Shown piece by piece: positions 35,316 through 43,071 of a stretch of DNA of 43,071 nt. Source of the DNA: Rhizobiaceae bacterium (GTDB lineage: Bacteria; Pseudomonadota; Alphaproteobacteria; Rhizobiales; Rhizobiaceae); the NCBI GenBank assembly GCA_029212415.1, contig JARGOF010000049.1, positions 1-43,071 on the forward strand, written 5' to 3'. Position 1 is the stretch's first letter, and the number at the start of each line of letters is the position of its first letter. Made by a program: the position numbers and the translations under genes. The notes beneath the pieces were generated by a model. It ran no database searches and was not told the origin of the DNA. It saw only the letters and a list, made by a program, of their open reading frames with translations.

Positions 35316-37174
35316 TGCTTGCTGCTAAGGCATTCTTTGGCAAAGGCAATTTTGTCATTCTCGCCGTGCTGGTGATAACGGCAGGGCTCGTCTCCGAACA
35401 TTTCTGGACCGGCGAAAACATCGTCAATGTGATCCGCGCCGCCTCGCTGATCGGTATTGTCGCTATCGGCATGAATGTCGTCATCATCGGCGGCGGCATA
35501 GACCTGTCGGTGGGCTCGATTGTCGCGCTGACCGGCGCAGTGGCTGCAAGCCTGTGGGTGTCCGGCGCGCCGTTTATTCTGTTTTTAACCGTTCCGCTGC
35601 TTGTTGCTCTGAGCGTGGGGTTTGCAAACGGTGTCTTGGTGAGTTTTGTCGGGCTACAACCCTTTGTCGCGACCCTGATCCTGATGACCGTCGCCCGGGG
35701 AGCGGGGCTTGTCTATACCGGTGGGCAGCCTGTCTATGCGGATTACCCGGATTTTTTCATGTTCCTGTCACGCGGAACATTGTTGGGACTTCCGGTTCCG
35801 TCCTTCCTGTTTTTCATGGCCGCGCTTGTGACCTGGTACATCATGCGATGGCGCGTCTTTGGTCGTGAAATCTATGCGGTCGGGGCAAATGAGACTGCGG
35901 CGCGCCTGTCCGGCGTCAATGTGGCGTCTGTCAAATTCAAGACTTACCTCTATTGCGCTTTGCTGGCCGGGATATCCGGTCTCATCCTGACAAGCCGCAT
36001 GGAATCTGGCGAGCCGGGACAGGCAGGCATTTTCTGGGAACTTGACGCGATCGCCGCCGTGGTGATCGGAGGCACTGCGATACGGGGTGGAGAAGGCTCC
36101 GTGTGGGGCGCATTTGTCGGTGCTCTGATTATCGGTATCGTCGCCAATCTGTTCAATCTGCTTGGCGTTGGCCCCGCATGGCAGCAAGTCGCGAAGGGTG
36201 CAATCATCATCATTGCGGTGACTTTGCAGTTGGCGGCAAACCATGGTCTTTTTGCAAGGCTGCAGGATATTTCCCTTCTCAGACCAGGTCAAAGCCGCGA
36301 ATGGCTCAAACCGCTTGCTGGTATTGCCGTTGTTCTCCTGGTGTTGAACGGAATCCTGTATCAGGCAGTCCCATCGCTCTACCAGATCGATCTGGCGAAA
36401 TCGCCCTATACGCGCGCCAACAACCTGGAGCTGACCCGGGTCTATCATCGGGCGATCACGCTGTATGAGGATGTCATCGATCGGTTTCCCGACAGCAATT
36501 ACGCCGTCCTGTCGCGGATCGGCATAGCAAATTCTGCAAGGGGCAGCGGTGATCTGGACAGGGCAAAATCTGCCTATGCCGGCCTGTTGGCCGACGTCAA
36601 TGCCGGTGTGATCGACGCGGACCTGCGTTTCGACATTCTGCGCAATTACGCCACCCTTTTGCAGGAAACGGCTGATGGCGAAGCTTTCGAACTGGTGTTT
36701 GCCGAACTTAAGACGAACTATCCAGATTCTGATGCCACCCGTGAGGCCGAGGTCTTTCTCAATCAGATCCGTGCGGCTGCAGCGGCTGTCGATAGCGGGG
36801 TTTTGCCAGACAATGCGCCGGTTGTGATCACTTCCAGGGATGTTGTCCTGCCGGAGACGGCGACACTGGGTGAAAGGATGGATCTGGTGATCAAGGTCGA
36901 ACCGCGCGGTGACCAGTCCGCTGATTTTTCACTGATGACAAATCTGGGTTTCTGGAAGGGCTTCAAGCTTGTGAAGGCGACACCAAATCCGCGATCGGTC
37001 TCGGAATTTTGGGGCCGGCGTGCATGGTCATTCGGAAAATTGACAGAACCGATGACGATTACGGCCACGCTTGAACCAATCAAGGCAGGCACCTTTGAAT
37101 TTGATCTGGATGTGGAACGCAGTTTCGACGTGCTCGAATACGGCATTGTGAAAACCATTGTGGTGGGAGAGTGA
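35312..37174 (+). CDS. CUT2 ABC permease fused to periplasmic TPR and beta-rich domains
   Basis: The 620-residue protein starts as a typical RbsC-like permease (1-318: GMNVVIIGGGIDLSVGSIVALTG, ELDAIAAVVIGGTAIRGGEGSVWG, NLFNLLGVGPAWQQV). It then adds a further membrane helix (333-353), a helical region with TPR-like pairs (about 370-490: YHRAITLYEDVIDRFPDSNYAVLS, GSGDLDRAKSAYAGLL) and a beta-rich domain (about 500-620). Usual family members stop near 320-340 residues. Since the normal C-terminus is cytoplasmic, the extra helix would place the added part in the periplasm. The reading frame is continuous and the gene overlaps its neighbours, so this looks like a real fusion. Confidence 0.9.
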   Translation: MMLAAKAFFGKGNFVILAVLVITAGLVSEHFWTGENIVNVIRAASLIGIVAIGMNVVIIGGGIDLSVGSIVALTGAVAASLWVSGAPFILFLTVPLLVALSVGFANGVLVSFVGLQPFVATLILMTVARGAGLVYTGGQPVYADYPDFFMFLSRGTLLGLPVPSFLFFMAALVTWYIMRWRVFGREIYAVGANETAARLSGVNVASVKFKTYLYCALLAGISGLILTSRMESGEPGQAGIFWELDAIAAVVIGGTAIRGGEGSVWGAFVGALIIGIVANLFNLLGVGPAWQQVAKGAIIIIAVTLQLAANHGLFARLQDISLLRPGQSREWLKPLAGIAVVLLVLNGILYQAVPSLYQIDLAKSPYTRANNLELTRVYHRAITLYEDVIDRFPDSNYAVLSRIGIANSARGSGDLDRAKSAYAGLLADVNAGVIDADLRFDILRNYATLLQETADGEAFELVFAELKTNYPDSDATREAEVFLNQIRAAAAAVDSGVLPDNAPVVITSRDVVLPETATLGERMDLVIKVEPRGDQSADFSLMTNLGFWKGFKLVKATPNPRSVSEFWGRRAWSFGKLTEPMTITATLEPIKAGTFEFDLDVERSFDVLEYGIVKTIVVGE

Positions 37175-37176
37175 CA

Positions 37177-38130
37177 ATGATGAATCTCGTTAGATCCTAT
37201 CCGTATGTCTGGGTTCTGCTTGTTCTGACCCTTGTGTTCGGTCTGATGTCACCGACATTTTTCGAGCCGGGCAATCTTGCCAATATTCTGAAGCAATCAT
37301 CTTTGCTGGGTTTCGTTGCTCTTGGCATGTGCTTTGTCCTGATCGGCGGCGGGCTTGATCTTTCTGTTGGATCGGTCGTGGCGCTTTCATCGGTGCTGAT
37401 CGCCGGGCTCTCGGCCACTTTGCCGCCCATTGTCGGCATCCATGTCGCGCTGGGTGCCGGCATCCTGATCGGAATCGCCAATGGTGTTCTGATCACGACC
37501 TTTCGATTCCAACCGATCATTGTGACGATTTCAACGATGGCGATTGTACGCGGAATGGCCATGGCCTATTCCGACTCACGGCCGATTTTCGGCACCTTGC
37601 CTGAAGAGCTGTTTCTGTTGGCCGATGGCACTTTGCTGGGCCTGCCGGTTCCAGCCATCCTGTTCTTTCTGGCCTGTGCCATCTCGGTCTTTTTCCTGCA
37701 TTACACGGCGCTTGGTCGACAGATATACCAGGTGGGCGGCAATGAGGAGGCGGCGCGGCTTGCCGGGATCAATGTCGCGCGGGTCAAGATCGTCACCTAT
37801 GCCATCAGCGGCTTTCTATCCTCCTTTGCCGGCCTCATGCTTGTTGCACGCATGCAATCAGGGGAGGCGGTGCGAACAGGCGTCGGCTGGGAACTGGATG
37901 CCATTGCGGCAGCGGCCATCGGCGGTGTGTCGCTCATGGGTGGGATCGGGACGGTCTCCGGCACGCTGTGTGGTGCCCTGATGATCGGGATGATGGCCAA
38001 TGCTTTCAATCTGCTGGGCATCAACCCCTACTGGCAGCGTATCGTGATCGGCATCGTGCTTGCCGTTGCCGTGGCCAGCTATTCCAGCGCCAGCGTGCGC
38101 CAATTGTTCAAGCGCTTTCGTTTCACCTGA
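37177..38130 (+). CDS. CUT2-type sugar ABC transporter permease
   Basis: This second permease (317 residues) has the normal family length and no extension. It shows GMCFVLIGGGLDLSVGSVVALSS, RFQPIIVTISTMAIVRGMAMA, VGGNEEAARLAGINVARVK and WELDAIAAAAIGGVSLMGGIGTVSG. GGGAGAG precedes ATG 37177. An in-frame GTG at 37171 overlapping the upstream stop is the alternative. With two different permeases and one double ATPase the transporter is probably a heterodimer. It lies directly after the fused permease. Confidence 0.94.
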   Translation: MMNLVRSYPYVWVLLVLTLVFGLMSPTFFEPGNLANILKQSSLLGFVALGMCFVLIGGGLDLSVGSVVALSSVLIAGLSATLPPIVGIHVALGAGILIGIANGVLITTFRFQPIIVTISTMAIVRGMAMAYSDSRPIFGTLPEELFLLADGTLLGLPVPAILFFLACAISVFFLHYTALGRQIYQVGGNEEAARLAGINVARVKIVTYAISGFLSSFAGLMLVARMQSGEAVRTGVGWELDAIAAAAIGGVSLMGGIGTVSGTLCGALMIGMMANAFNLLGINPYWQRIVIGIVLAVAVASYSSASVRQLFKRFRFT

Positions 38131-38146
38131 TTTGAGGAACCATCAC

Positions 38147-39634
38147 ATGACAAAACACCTTTCTCTTCCCAAGACACCACGCAGCAACGGGTTTTATATT
38201 GATGGGGCGTGGAACGCCGGCGATAATCATGCGCGGCTTGAACGGATCAGCCCGGGCCATGGCGTCCCGGTCAGTTCCGTCGCCCTGTGCACGGAGGAAG
38301 ACACGGACCGTGCCGTTGCAGCGGCAAGGCATGCGTTCGAGAATGTCTGGGGCGATATGCCAGGCGCAGAGCGCGGACGCATTCTGATCAAGGCTGCAGA
38401 GGGGATCCGTCTTCGCCTGGAGGAAATGGCCTATTGGGAGACGTTGGAAACCGGCAAGCCGATTTCCCAGTCAAAAGCCGAGATCGGCGGTGCCGCAGAT
38501 CACTATGAGGCGGCGGCAGGCATGGCCCGTATGGTGACCGGCGAAACCCATAATGGTTATGGGGAGGCGATGTTGGGTCTTGTCACCCGTCAGCCTATCG
38601 GGGTTGTGGCGCTGATCACGCCCTGGAACTTTCCATTTATCGTCTTGGCTGAACGGATGCCGTTCGTTCTTGCCGCCGGTTGTACAGTGGTGCTGAAACC
38701 GTCCGAGATGACCTCAACGACGAGCCTTATCTTTGCCGATATCCTTGCCGAAGCCGGGCTGCCAAGTGGCGTCTACAATGTCGTTACCGGCATGGGGCCG
38801 GAGGTGGGCGAAGCGCTGTCAAACCACGATGACGTCGACATGATTTCCTTTACTGGCTCACTTGCGGTTGGTGAGCGCGTGTTGATGGCTTCAAAATCCA
38901 ATCTCAAAAAAGTCGGCCTGGAACTGGGCGGCAAGAATCCGCAGATTGTTTTCGCCGACGCCAATCTGGACGATGCTGCCGACGGCGTGGCCTTCGGGGT
39001 CTGTTTCAATGCGGGCCAATGCTGCGTCTCGGGATCGCGGCTGATTGTGGAAGCCAGCGTGGCCGAGGCGTTCTGCGCCAAGGTGATGGAAAAACTGGCG
39101 CGTGTGCAGGTCGGCGATCCACTCGATCCCGATACACAAATGGGAGCAATTGTCTCACCGGAACACCACAACAAGATTCTGGGATATATTGAACGGGGAC
39201 AGGCAGAAGGCGCCAAACTCGAGTGTGGTGGCCACGCGGTGGATCTTGATGGCGGCAGATTTATTGCGCCAACGCTTTTTTCCGGCGTCACTCCGCAAAT
39301 GGCGATCGCCAAGGATGAAATATTCGGACCGGTTCTTTCCGTCATTCCGTTTGAAACGGCCGAAGAGGCAGTGCAAATTGCCAATGACACTGAATTTGGC
39401 CTGGCGGCATCGGTCTGGAGCAAGAACATTGATACGGCGCTTGGCGTTATCCGTAAAATACGGGCAGGGCGCTGCTGGGTGAACACCACAATCGTCGGCG
39501 GTCCGGAACAGCCCATGGGTGGTTTCAAACGCTCCGGCAGCGGGCGTGAATGCGGCATGCTGGGCGTTGAGGAATATATGGAGGTCAAGTCAATCCATAT
39601 AGCCCTGGGGGATCGGGATCACTGGCTGGCTTGA
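38147..39634 (+). CDS. NAD(P)-dependent aldehyde dehydrogenase
   Basis: The 495-residue enzyme is of normal ALDH length. It has the LITPWNFPF motif (Asn161), the VVLKPSE cofactor strand, ISFTGSLAVGERV, the general-base Glu259 in LELGGKNPQIVF, the nucleophile in FNAGQCCVSGSR (Cys293) and EIFGPVLSVIPF. ATG 38147 with GAGGAA eight nt upstream is preferred to an in-frame start at 38060 that lies inside the permease gene. It ends the transporter operon and probably oxidises the aldehyde formed by the GMC enzyme before CoA transfer. The exact aldehyde is unknown. Confidence 0.95.
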   Translation: MTKHLSLPKTPRSNGFYIDGAWNAGDNHARLERISPGHGVPVSSVALCTEEDTDRAVAAARHAFENVWGDMPGAERGRILIKAAEGIRLRLEEMAYWETLETGKPISQSKAEIGGAADHYEAAAGMARMVTGETHNGYGEAMLGLVTRQPIGVVALITPWNFPFIVLAERMPFVLAAGCTVVLKPSEMTSTTSLIFADILAEAGLPSGVYNVVTGMGPEVGEALSNHDDVDMISFTGSLAVGERVLMASKSNLKKVGLELGGKNPQIVFADANLDDAADGVAFGVCFNAGQCCVSGSRLIVEASVAEAFCAKVMEKLARVQVGDPLDPDTQMGAIVSPEHHNKILGYIERGQAEGAKLECGGHAVDLDGGRFIAPTLFSGVTPQMAIAKDEIFGPVLSVIPFETAEEAVQIANDTEFGLAASVWSKNIDTALGVIRKIRAGRCWVNTTIVGGPEQPMGGFKRSGSGRECGMLGVEEYMEVKSIHIALGDRDHWLA

Positions 39635-39757
39635 TCCAGCACAGGAGCGATCTTCAAGGACGTGCGTGGGTGGTAACGGAACCTGTCTGTTCAACAGTTG
39701 CCGTGGTCTAAACCATTCAGTTTCTTGAGCGCACAGATGGACTGAAAAGATACGAAA

Positions 39758-39788
39758 GGCCATCCCATTCCTTTGGAACGGGATGGCC
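39758..39788 (-). terminator. Terminator of the FMN reductase gene
   Basis: GGCCATCCC / GGGATGGCC (39758-39766 with 39780-39788), extended by a TTCC/GGAA inner stem with a 3-nt loop. On the minus strand it follows the FMN reductase stop within a few nt and is trailed by TTTCG. It could serve the convergent aldehyde dehydrogenase gene too. Confidence 0.75.
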
Positions 39789-39794
39789 AGACAA

Positions 39795-40397
39795 TTATTT
39801 GGCTGCTGCGGCAGCGGCATCCGCGTCACGGCCCTGTTTGGTGAGGTTTGCCCACCATACAAGGCTGTCGAGCATGCCATTGGCGCCGGGCAGGATTGCA
39901 TCTTCTATGGCGGACATTGGCTCGCCGGCACCCATGGGGTGGACTTTCATGAATTCGCTGCCACCGATGTGCACGCTGGCGCGCACCGGCACCATCTGCA
40001 GTTCGATCTGGATTGCGCGCAGATGGGTTGCAGCAACAACACCACCGGCAGCCCCATAGGCCACGATGGCCGCTGGCTTCTTGACCCATTCGACATAGGC
40101 CTGATCCAGAGCGTTCTTCAACGACGCGGGGATGGAACGGTTATACTCGGAGGTGACGAAGACAAAGCCGTCGAACTCGGCAAGCTTCTTCTGCCAGCGG
40201 ACGGCATTCGGGTCGGACGTCGGCATCCACATGTTGGATGCAGGCTCATTGAAAAACGGCAGATCGAAGTCACGAATATCAAGCAGTTCGACATCCATGT
40301 CGTCGCGAGCATTGGCAACATCGAATATCCATTGTGCCGGCTTGTCAGCAAAACGGGTATCCCGGGTCGATCCGATGATAACGGCAATACGAGGCAT
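39795..40397 (-). CDS. NADPH-dependent FMN reductase-like flavodoxin-fold protein
   Basis: The 200-residue protein has the flavodoxin-like fold of the NADPH-dependent FMN reductase family. The phosphate loop is GSTRDTRFAD (9-18), and VTSEYNRSIPASLKNALDQAYVEW is the flavin-contacting block. GGAGATC before ATG 40397 supports the start. The C-terminus is Ala-rich. It is divergent from an HxlR regulator with 84 nt between, a common pairing in which the regulator responds to quinones, aldehydes or similar stress. Likely a quinone or flavin reductase; the substrate is unknown. Confidence 0.9.
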   Translation of the reverse strand: MPRIAVIIGSTRDTRFADKPAQWIFDVANARDDMDVELLDIRDFDLPFFNEPASNMWMPTSDPNAVRWQKKLAEFDGFVFVTSEYNRSIPASLKNALDQAYVEWVKKPAAIVAYGAAGGVVAATHLRAIQIELQMVPVRASVHIGGSEFMKVHPMGAGEPMSAIEDAILPGANGMLDSLVWWANLTKQGRDADAAAAAAK

Positions 40398-40481
40398 GTT
40401 TTGATCTCCTATCGTTTGATGGTATATAAAGGGTACCAGCTCTAAATAGGATATTCTCAGAGATAACAAGGAGGCACTTTT

Positions 40482-40853
40482 TTGAAACCTGCTCACATAG
40501 CCGAAACGGAAGACTGCCAGCAGATATCGCAGATGTTGTCTCGGATCGGTGACAAGTGGTCCATGCTGGTCGTGACCTATCTGGGTGAGGGGGGCATGCG
40601 ATTCAGTGAGTTGCGGCGCGGGATAGGCAATATTTCACAAAAGATGCTGACCACTTCTCTGCGCAATCTGGAACGCGACGGTTTCGTCAAGCGCACGGTG
40701 CTGCCCACCAGTCCGCCGCGTGTGGATTACGAATTGACAGATTTGGGGCGAGAGTTATTGGTGCCGGTTGCCGGACTTGCCGACTGGACCCGTGAGAATG
40801 TGCACCGGATTGAAACGGCGAGGAAACAATACGACCTGTTGAAAAAGCCCTGA
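40482..40853 (+). CDS. HxlR-family transcriptional regulator
   Basis: This 123-residue winged-helix regulator has the HxlR block ISQMLSRIGDKWSMLVVTYL, RFSELRRGIGNISQKMLTTSLRNLERDGFVKR and YELTDLGREL. An early Cys (CQQ, residue 12) matches the redox- or aldehyde-sensing Cys found in some members. The TTG start follows AAGGAGG seven nt upstream. Divergent from the FMN reductase gene. The intergenic region has GGTA-N9-TACC (40421-40437), a possible operator. Confidence 0.92.
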   Translation: MKPAHIAETEDCQQISQMLSRIGDKWSMLVVTYLGEGGMRFSELRRGIGNISQKMLTTSLRNLERDGFVKRTVLPTSPPRVDYELTDLGRELLVPVAGLADWTRENVHRIETARKQYDLLKKP

Positions 40854-40906
40854 TAAATTTTGGCTGAATGCGTAAACGGGCATCATTTGCATAGAAGGAG
40901 CCATCC

Positions 40907-41392
40907 ATGAAAGGCAACAACACACCAGCCGTCACTGCAATCCTGGCGGAAACGGTTCCGCCACGCACCAAACCGTCGAACTATCCCGAACCGTTCTACA
41001 GCCGCATGGCGGGACGTGAAAAACGCCAATTGGGGGATGTCTTCGGACTGCAGAATTTCGGCGTCAATCTGACGAGGCTTCAGCCCAATTCGGCATCAAG
41101 CATTCTGCACCGACACAGCAAGCAGGATGAATTCATCTATATTCTGGAAGGGACGCCGACGCTGGTTACGGAAAATGAAGAGCTTTTGCTGAGCCCCGGC
41201 ATGTGTGCGGGATTTCCAGCAAAAGGCATTGCCCATCAATTGGTCAACCAAACAGAACAGGTGGTTGTCTATCTTGAAGTCGGTGACCGTACGAAAGGCG
41301 ACGAAGGCACCTATCCCAACGATGATCTGAAGGCCGTTCTGGGCGATGATGGCAAGTGGATGTTTACCCACAAGGACGGCAGACCCTATTGA
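40907..41392 (+). CDS. Cupin-domain protein
   Basis: This 161-residue protein has a single cupin barrel. The first motif is ILHRHSKQDEFIYILEGTPTL (two His and a Glu as metal ligands) and the second is GMCAGFPAKGIAHQLVNQTEQVVVYLEVG. This is the layout of small metal-binding cupins. GGAG precedes the ATG. It lies 53 nt after the HxlR gene on the same strand and may be cotranscribed. The function is not deducible; it could be an isomerase or dioxygenase, or a binding protein. Confidence 0.85.
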   Translation: MKGNNTPAVTAILAETVPPRTKPSNYPEPFYSRMAGREKRQLGDVFGLQNFGVNLTRLQPNSASSILHRHSKQDEFIYILEGTPTLVTENEELLLSPGMCAGFPAKGIAHQLVNQTEQVVVYLEVGDRTKGDEGTYPNDDLKAVLGDDGKWMFTHKDGRPY

Positions 41393-41467
41393 GTCAGATA
41401 TGCAGAGGGGGCGTTGCAGCGGGTTGATGCAGCAGGCAATCCCACCGTTCGCCCGCCTGCGGATTTT

Positions 41468-42286
41468 CTACCCGCTGTAGGTTGACTGGCAGCGTTTCAT
41501 CAGATCAGCAAGAAATTGGTCCGGATCCAGTTTCCACAGGCGTTCGGAGAAAATTTCCACTTCGATCGGGCCGTCATATCCGGCGCTTTGCACCTTCGTG
41601 TCAAATTCGGCGAGATCGATAATACCTTCTCCTGGCATGCCCCGATCCAGCAGAATGTGGTTGGTTGGCACGAGCCAATCGGAGATGTGGTAGGTGGCGA
41701 TCCGGCCTTTTTTTCCGGCCTTTTCGATTTCGGCGTAAACCGATGGGTCCCACCAGGTATGGTATGAATCGACAGCCAGTCCGATGCCCGCGCCCAATCG
41801 ATCGCACCAATCATTGGCGGTTGCCAGAGACGTGACCACCGACCAGTCGGGCGTATACATGGGATGCAGCGCTTCGAGGGCAAGCGTTACCGGCGTGGTC
41901 CGTGCGAATTCGAGCGTTTCGGCCAGGCAATCGAAGGCAAAGTCGCGCGCTTCGTCAAGACTTTTCGAGGCGGGAAGCAGCCCGCCGACGACCGTCACGA
42001 TACTAGATGCGCCCAGTTCTGCAGCATATTCTATGTTGCGTTTTGCTTCGTCGATCGCTGCCCTGCGGCCGTCCTTGCCTTTGAGTGCATAAAGGCCGCA
42101 ATTGCAAAAACCGCTGACCGTCAGACCTGAATCGGCAATCAAACGCCGCGCCTCTGACGGCGAAAGATGGCTGACGTCATCATACCACGGCGTGATCCCG
42201 TGAAAGCCGCCCCGCGCAGTGGCGTCAATGGCCTGCTCGAAAGACAGGTCCTTCAGGCAGATCTTGTTGATCGCAAACGCTCTCAT
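41468..42286 (-). CDS. Sugar phosphate isomerase/epimerase-like TIM-barrel protein
   Basis: The 272-residue protein belongs to the xylose isomerase-like (AP endonuclease 2) TIM-barrel family. Metal-ligand-like residues are seen in VTLALEALHPM, GLAVDSYHTWWDP, TYHISDW and GPIEVEIFSERLW. It overlaps the upstream gene by four nt (ATGA), so the two are translationally coupled. Candidate activities include hydroxypyruvate isomerase-like or inosose dehydratase-like reactions. No specific one can be assigned. Probably part of sugar catabolism linked to the neighbouring transporter. Confidence 0.88.
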   Translation of the reverse strand: MRAFAINKICLKDLSFEQAIDATARGGFHGITPWYDDVSHLSPSEARRLIADSGLTVSGFCNCGLYALKGKDGRRAAIDEAKRNIEYAAELGASSIVTVVGGLLPASKSLDEARDFAFDCLAETLEFARTTPVTLALEALHPMYTPDWSVVTSLATANDWCDRLGAGIGLAVDSYHTWWDPSVYAEIEKAGKKGRIATYHISDWLVPTNHILLDRGMPGEGIIDLAEFDTKVQSAGYDGPIEVEIFSERLWKLDPDQFLADLMKRCQSTYSG

Positions 42287-43071
42287 TTTATAGCCTGCAG
42301 GACTGCGGGAGCAAGTTTGTCAGTGAAATAACGGCCATTCGACCGGGTGACGGCATCGGGATCCGTCTCTGCCCACTTGCAGTGGTCTTCCACGACCAGC
42401 CAGCCATCATAATCGGTCTGCGCAAGGAACTGGGTGATTGCAGGATAGTCCATTATGCCGTGACCCATCGCCTGCGGTGTCAGTGTCTCGTCGAGATCTG
42501 AGTAGTGAACATGCCGGATGAGATCCCGATATTCGCGCAGCATCTCCAGGGGCTCCATGCCACCGGCCTTGATGTGATAGATATCGGGGCACCAGCCAAC
42601 CACAGTTGAATCGATGCCATCGAGCATTTTTCGGTAGTCGTCACGCGTAATGCAAGTTGAGCCCGGCACAGAGTTGGGGTGGTAGACAGCCTTCAGTCCC
42701 CGCGCAGCGGCACGTTTGGCGATATCATTGATGATGGCGATATGATTGTTTTGGCGCCCGGCCAGATCGTCGTGATCTGGATCGGCCAATGGCACGATAT
42801 TGAGGATCGTATCGGGGAAATTACGCGACAGGTATTCGATGGCGAAATCCGTTTCTGCCCTTTCCGCGTCGTTTTCAGTGCGGCCATGCCAGTTGGACAC
42901 GATGCACATGGCAGCGAAATCGATACCCGTTTTGTCCAGAACAGATTGCATCAATGCAGGATCGCGCAATTTGCCGAGGAACTGGATTTCGCACTCCAGG
43001 CCTGAAAAGCCGGCATCTGCCGCCACACCAATGATGCGGTCGAGTTCGCCCAGATAGCGCTCACCGCTCAT
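42283..43071 (-). CDS. Sugar phosphate isomerase/epimerase-like protein (partial)
   Basis: This second TIM-barrel family member is cut by the window edge. The visible 262 residues begin MSGERYLGELDRIIGVAADAGFSGLECEIQFLG, which lacks the usual first barrel strand, so the true start is probably beyond the window. Family features include AAMCIVSNWHG, LKAVYHPNSV, VGWCPDIYHIKAGG, HVHYSDLDE and GWLVVEDHCKWAE, with His/Asp/Glu ligands. It is related to but clearly different from the downstream partner, with which it overlaps by four nt. Confidence 0.86.
   Translation of the reverse strand: MSGERYLGELDRIIGVAADAGFSGLECEIQFLGKLRDPALMQSVLDKTGIDFAAMCIVSNWHGRTENDAERAETDFAIEYLSRNFPDTILNIVPLADPDHDDLAGRQNNHIAIINDIAKRAAARGLKAVYHPNSVPGSTCITRDDYRKMLDGIDSTVVGWCPDIYHIKAGGMEPLEMLREYRDLIRHVHYSDLDETLTPQAMGHGIMDYPAITQFLAQTDYDGWLVVEDHCKWAETDPDAVTRSNGRYFTDKLAPAVLQAIK

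Noticed and set aside
41400-41467. GCAGGC...GCCTGC stem after the cupin gene as a terminator
   Set aside because: The loop is long (about 17 nt) and the stem short, so support is too weak to list.

Overview
The window looks like a chromosomal stretch from an alphaproteobacterium, most likely of the order Hyphomicrobiales (Rhizobiales). The reasons are a BA14K-family protein, a cobalt-type nitrile hydratase cluster, rhizobial-style branched-chain amino acid genes and CUT2 sugar ABC transporter genes, moderately high GC coding sequence and frequent GTG/TTG starts. No phage, transposase, integrase or CRISPR array was seen. The only RNA gene found is a tRNA-Lys(CTT).

Region 1 (1-7.3 kb, + strand) opens with what reads as a transcription attenuator: a short leader peptide rich in Ile/Val/Leu codons followed by a terminator with a T tract. 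It precedes ilvI, an EamA/DMT-type transporter gene and ilvH, which overlap each other by 4 nt. Cobalt-type nitrile hydratase genes (alpha, beta, activator), an acyl-CoA thioesterase-like gene and a RecD-like helicase gene follow on the same strand without an obvious terminator.

Region 2 (7.3-13.7 kb) is mostly housekeeping: a SpoIIAA-like protein divergent from pdxJ, a TetR regulator preceded by a perfect palindrome, ilvC, a BA14K protein, an endonuclease/exonuclease/phosphatase-fold protein, a PhzF-like gene broken by one frameshift, and the tRNA.

Region 3 (14-24.7 kb, + strand) looks like a cell-surface region. It holds a membrane GGDEF-EAL protein, a 1553-residue autotransporter whose passenger has a strictly periodic 147 then 156 nt tandem repeat, a processive membrane glycosyltransferase (GT2) with a helical insert and a C-terminal extracytoplasmic tail, and a Sel1-repeat lipoprotein. 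Together they suggest, as inference, a c-di-GMP-linked adhesin/exopolysaccharide module.

Region 4 (24.8-43 kb) is an accessory catabolic region. On the minus strand lie a GMC oxidoreductase, a LacI regulator, a DUF1349 protein and a GH88-type unsaturated glycuronyl hydrolase. Divergent from them on the plus strand are a periplasmic sugar-binding protein, a crotonase, a class III CoA-transferase, a double-ATPase CUT2 subunit, two permeases and an aldehyde dehydrogenase. The first permease carries about 290 extra C-terminal residues: an added membrane segment, a TPR-like helical part and a beta-rich part. This fusion is the most unusual feature of the window. A reasonable reading is import of an unsaturated-uronide or alcohol-containing compound, release of the sugar, oxidation of alcohol to aldehyde to acid, CoA activation, and crotonase chemistry. 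The window ends with an FMN reductase/HxlR divergent pair, a cupin, and two overlapping TIM-barrel sugar isomerase/epimerase genes, the last cut by the window edge.
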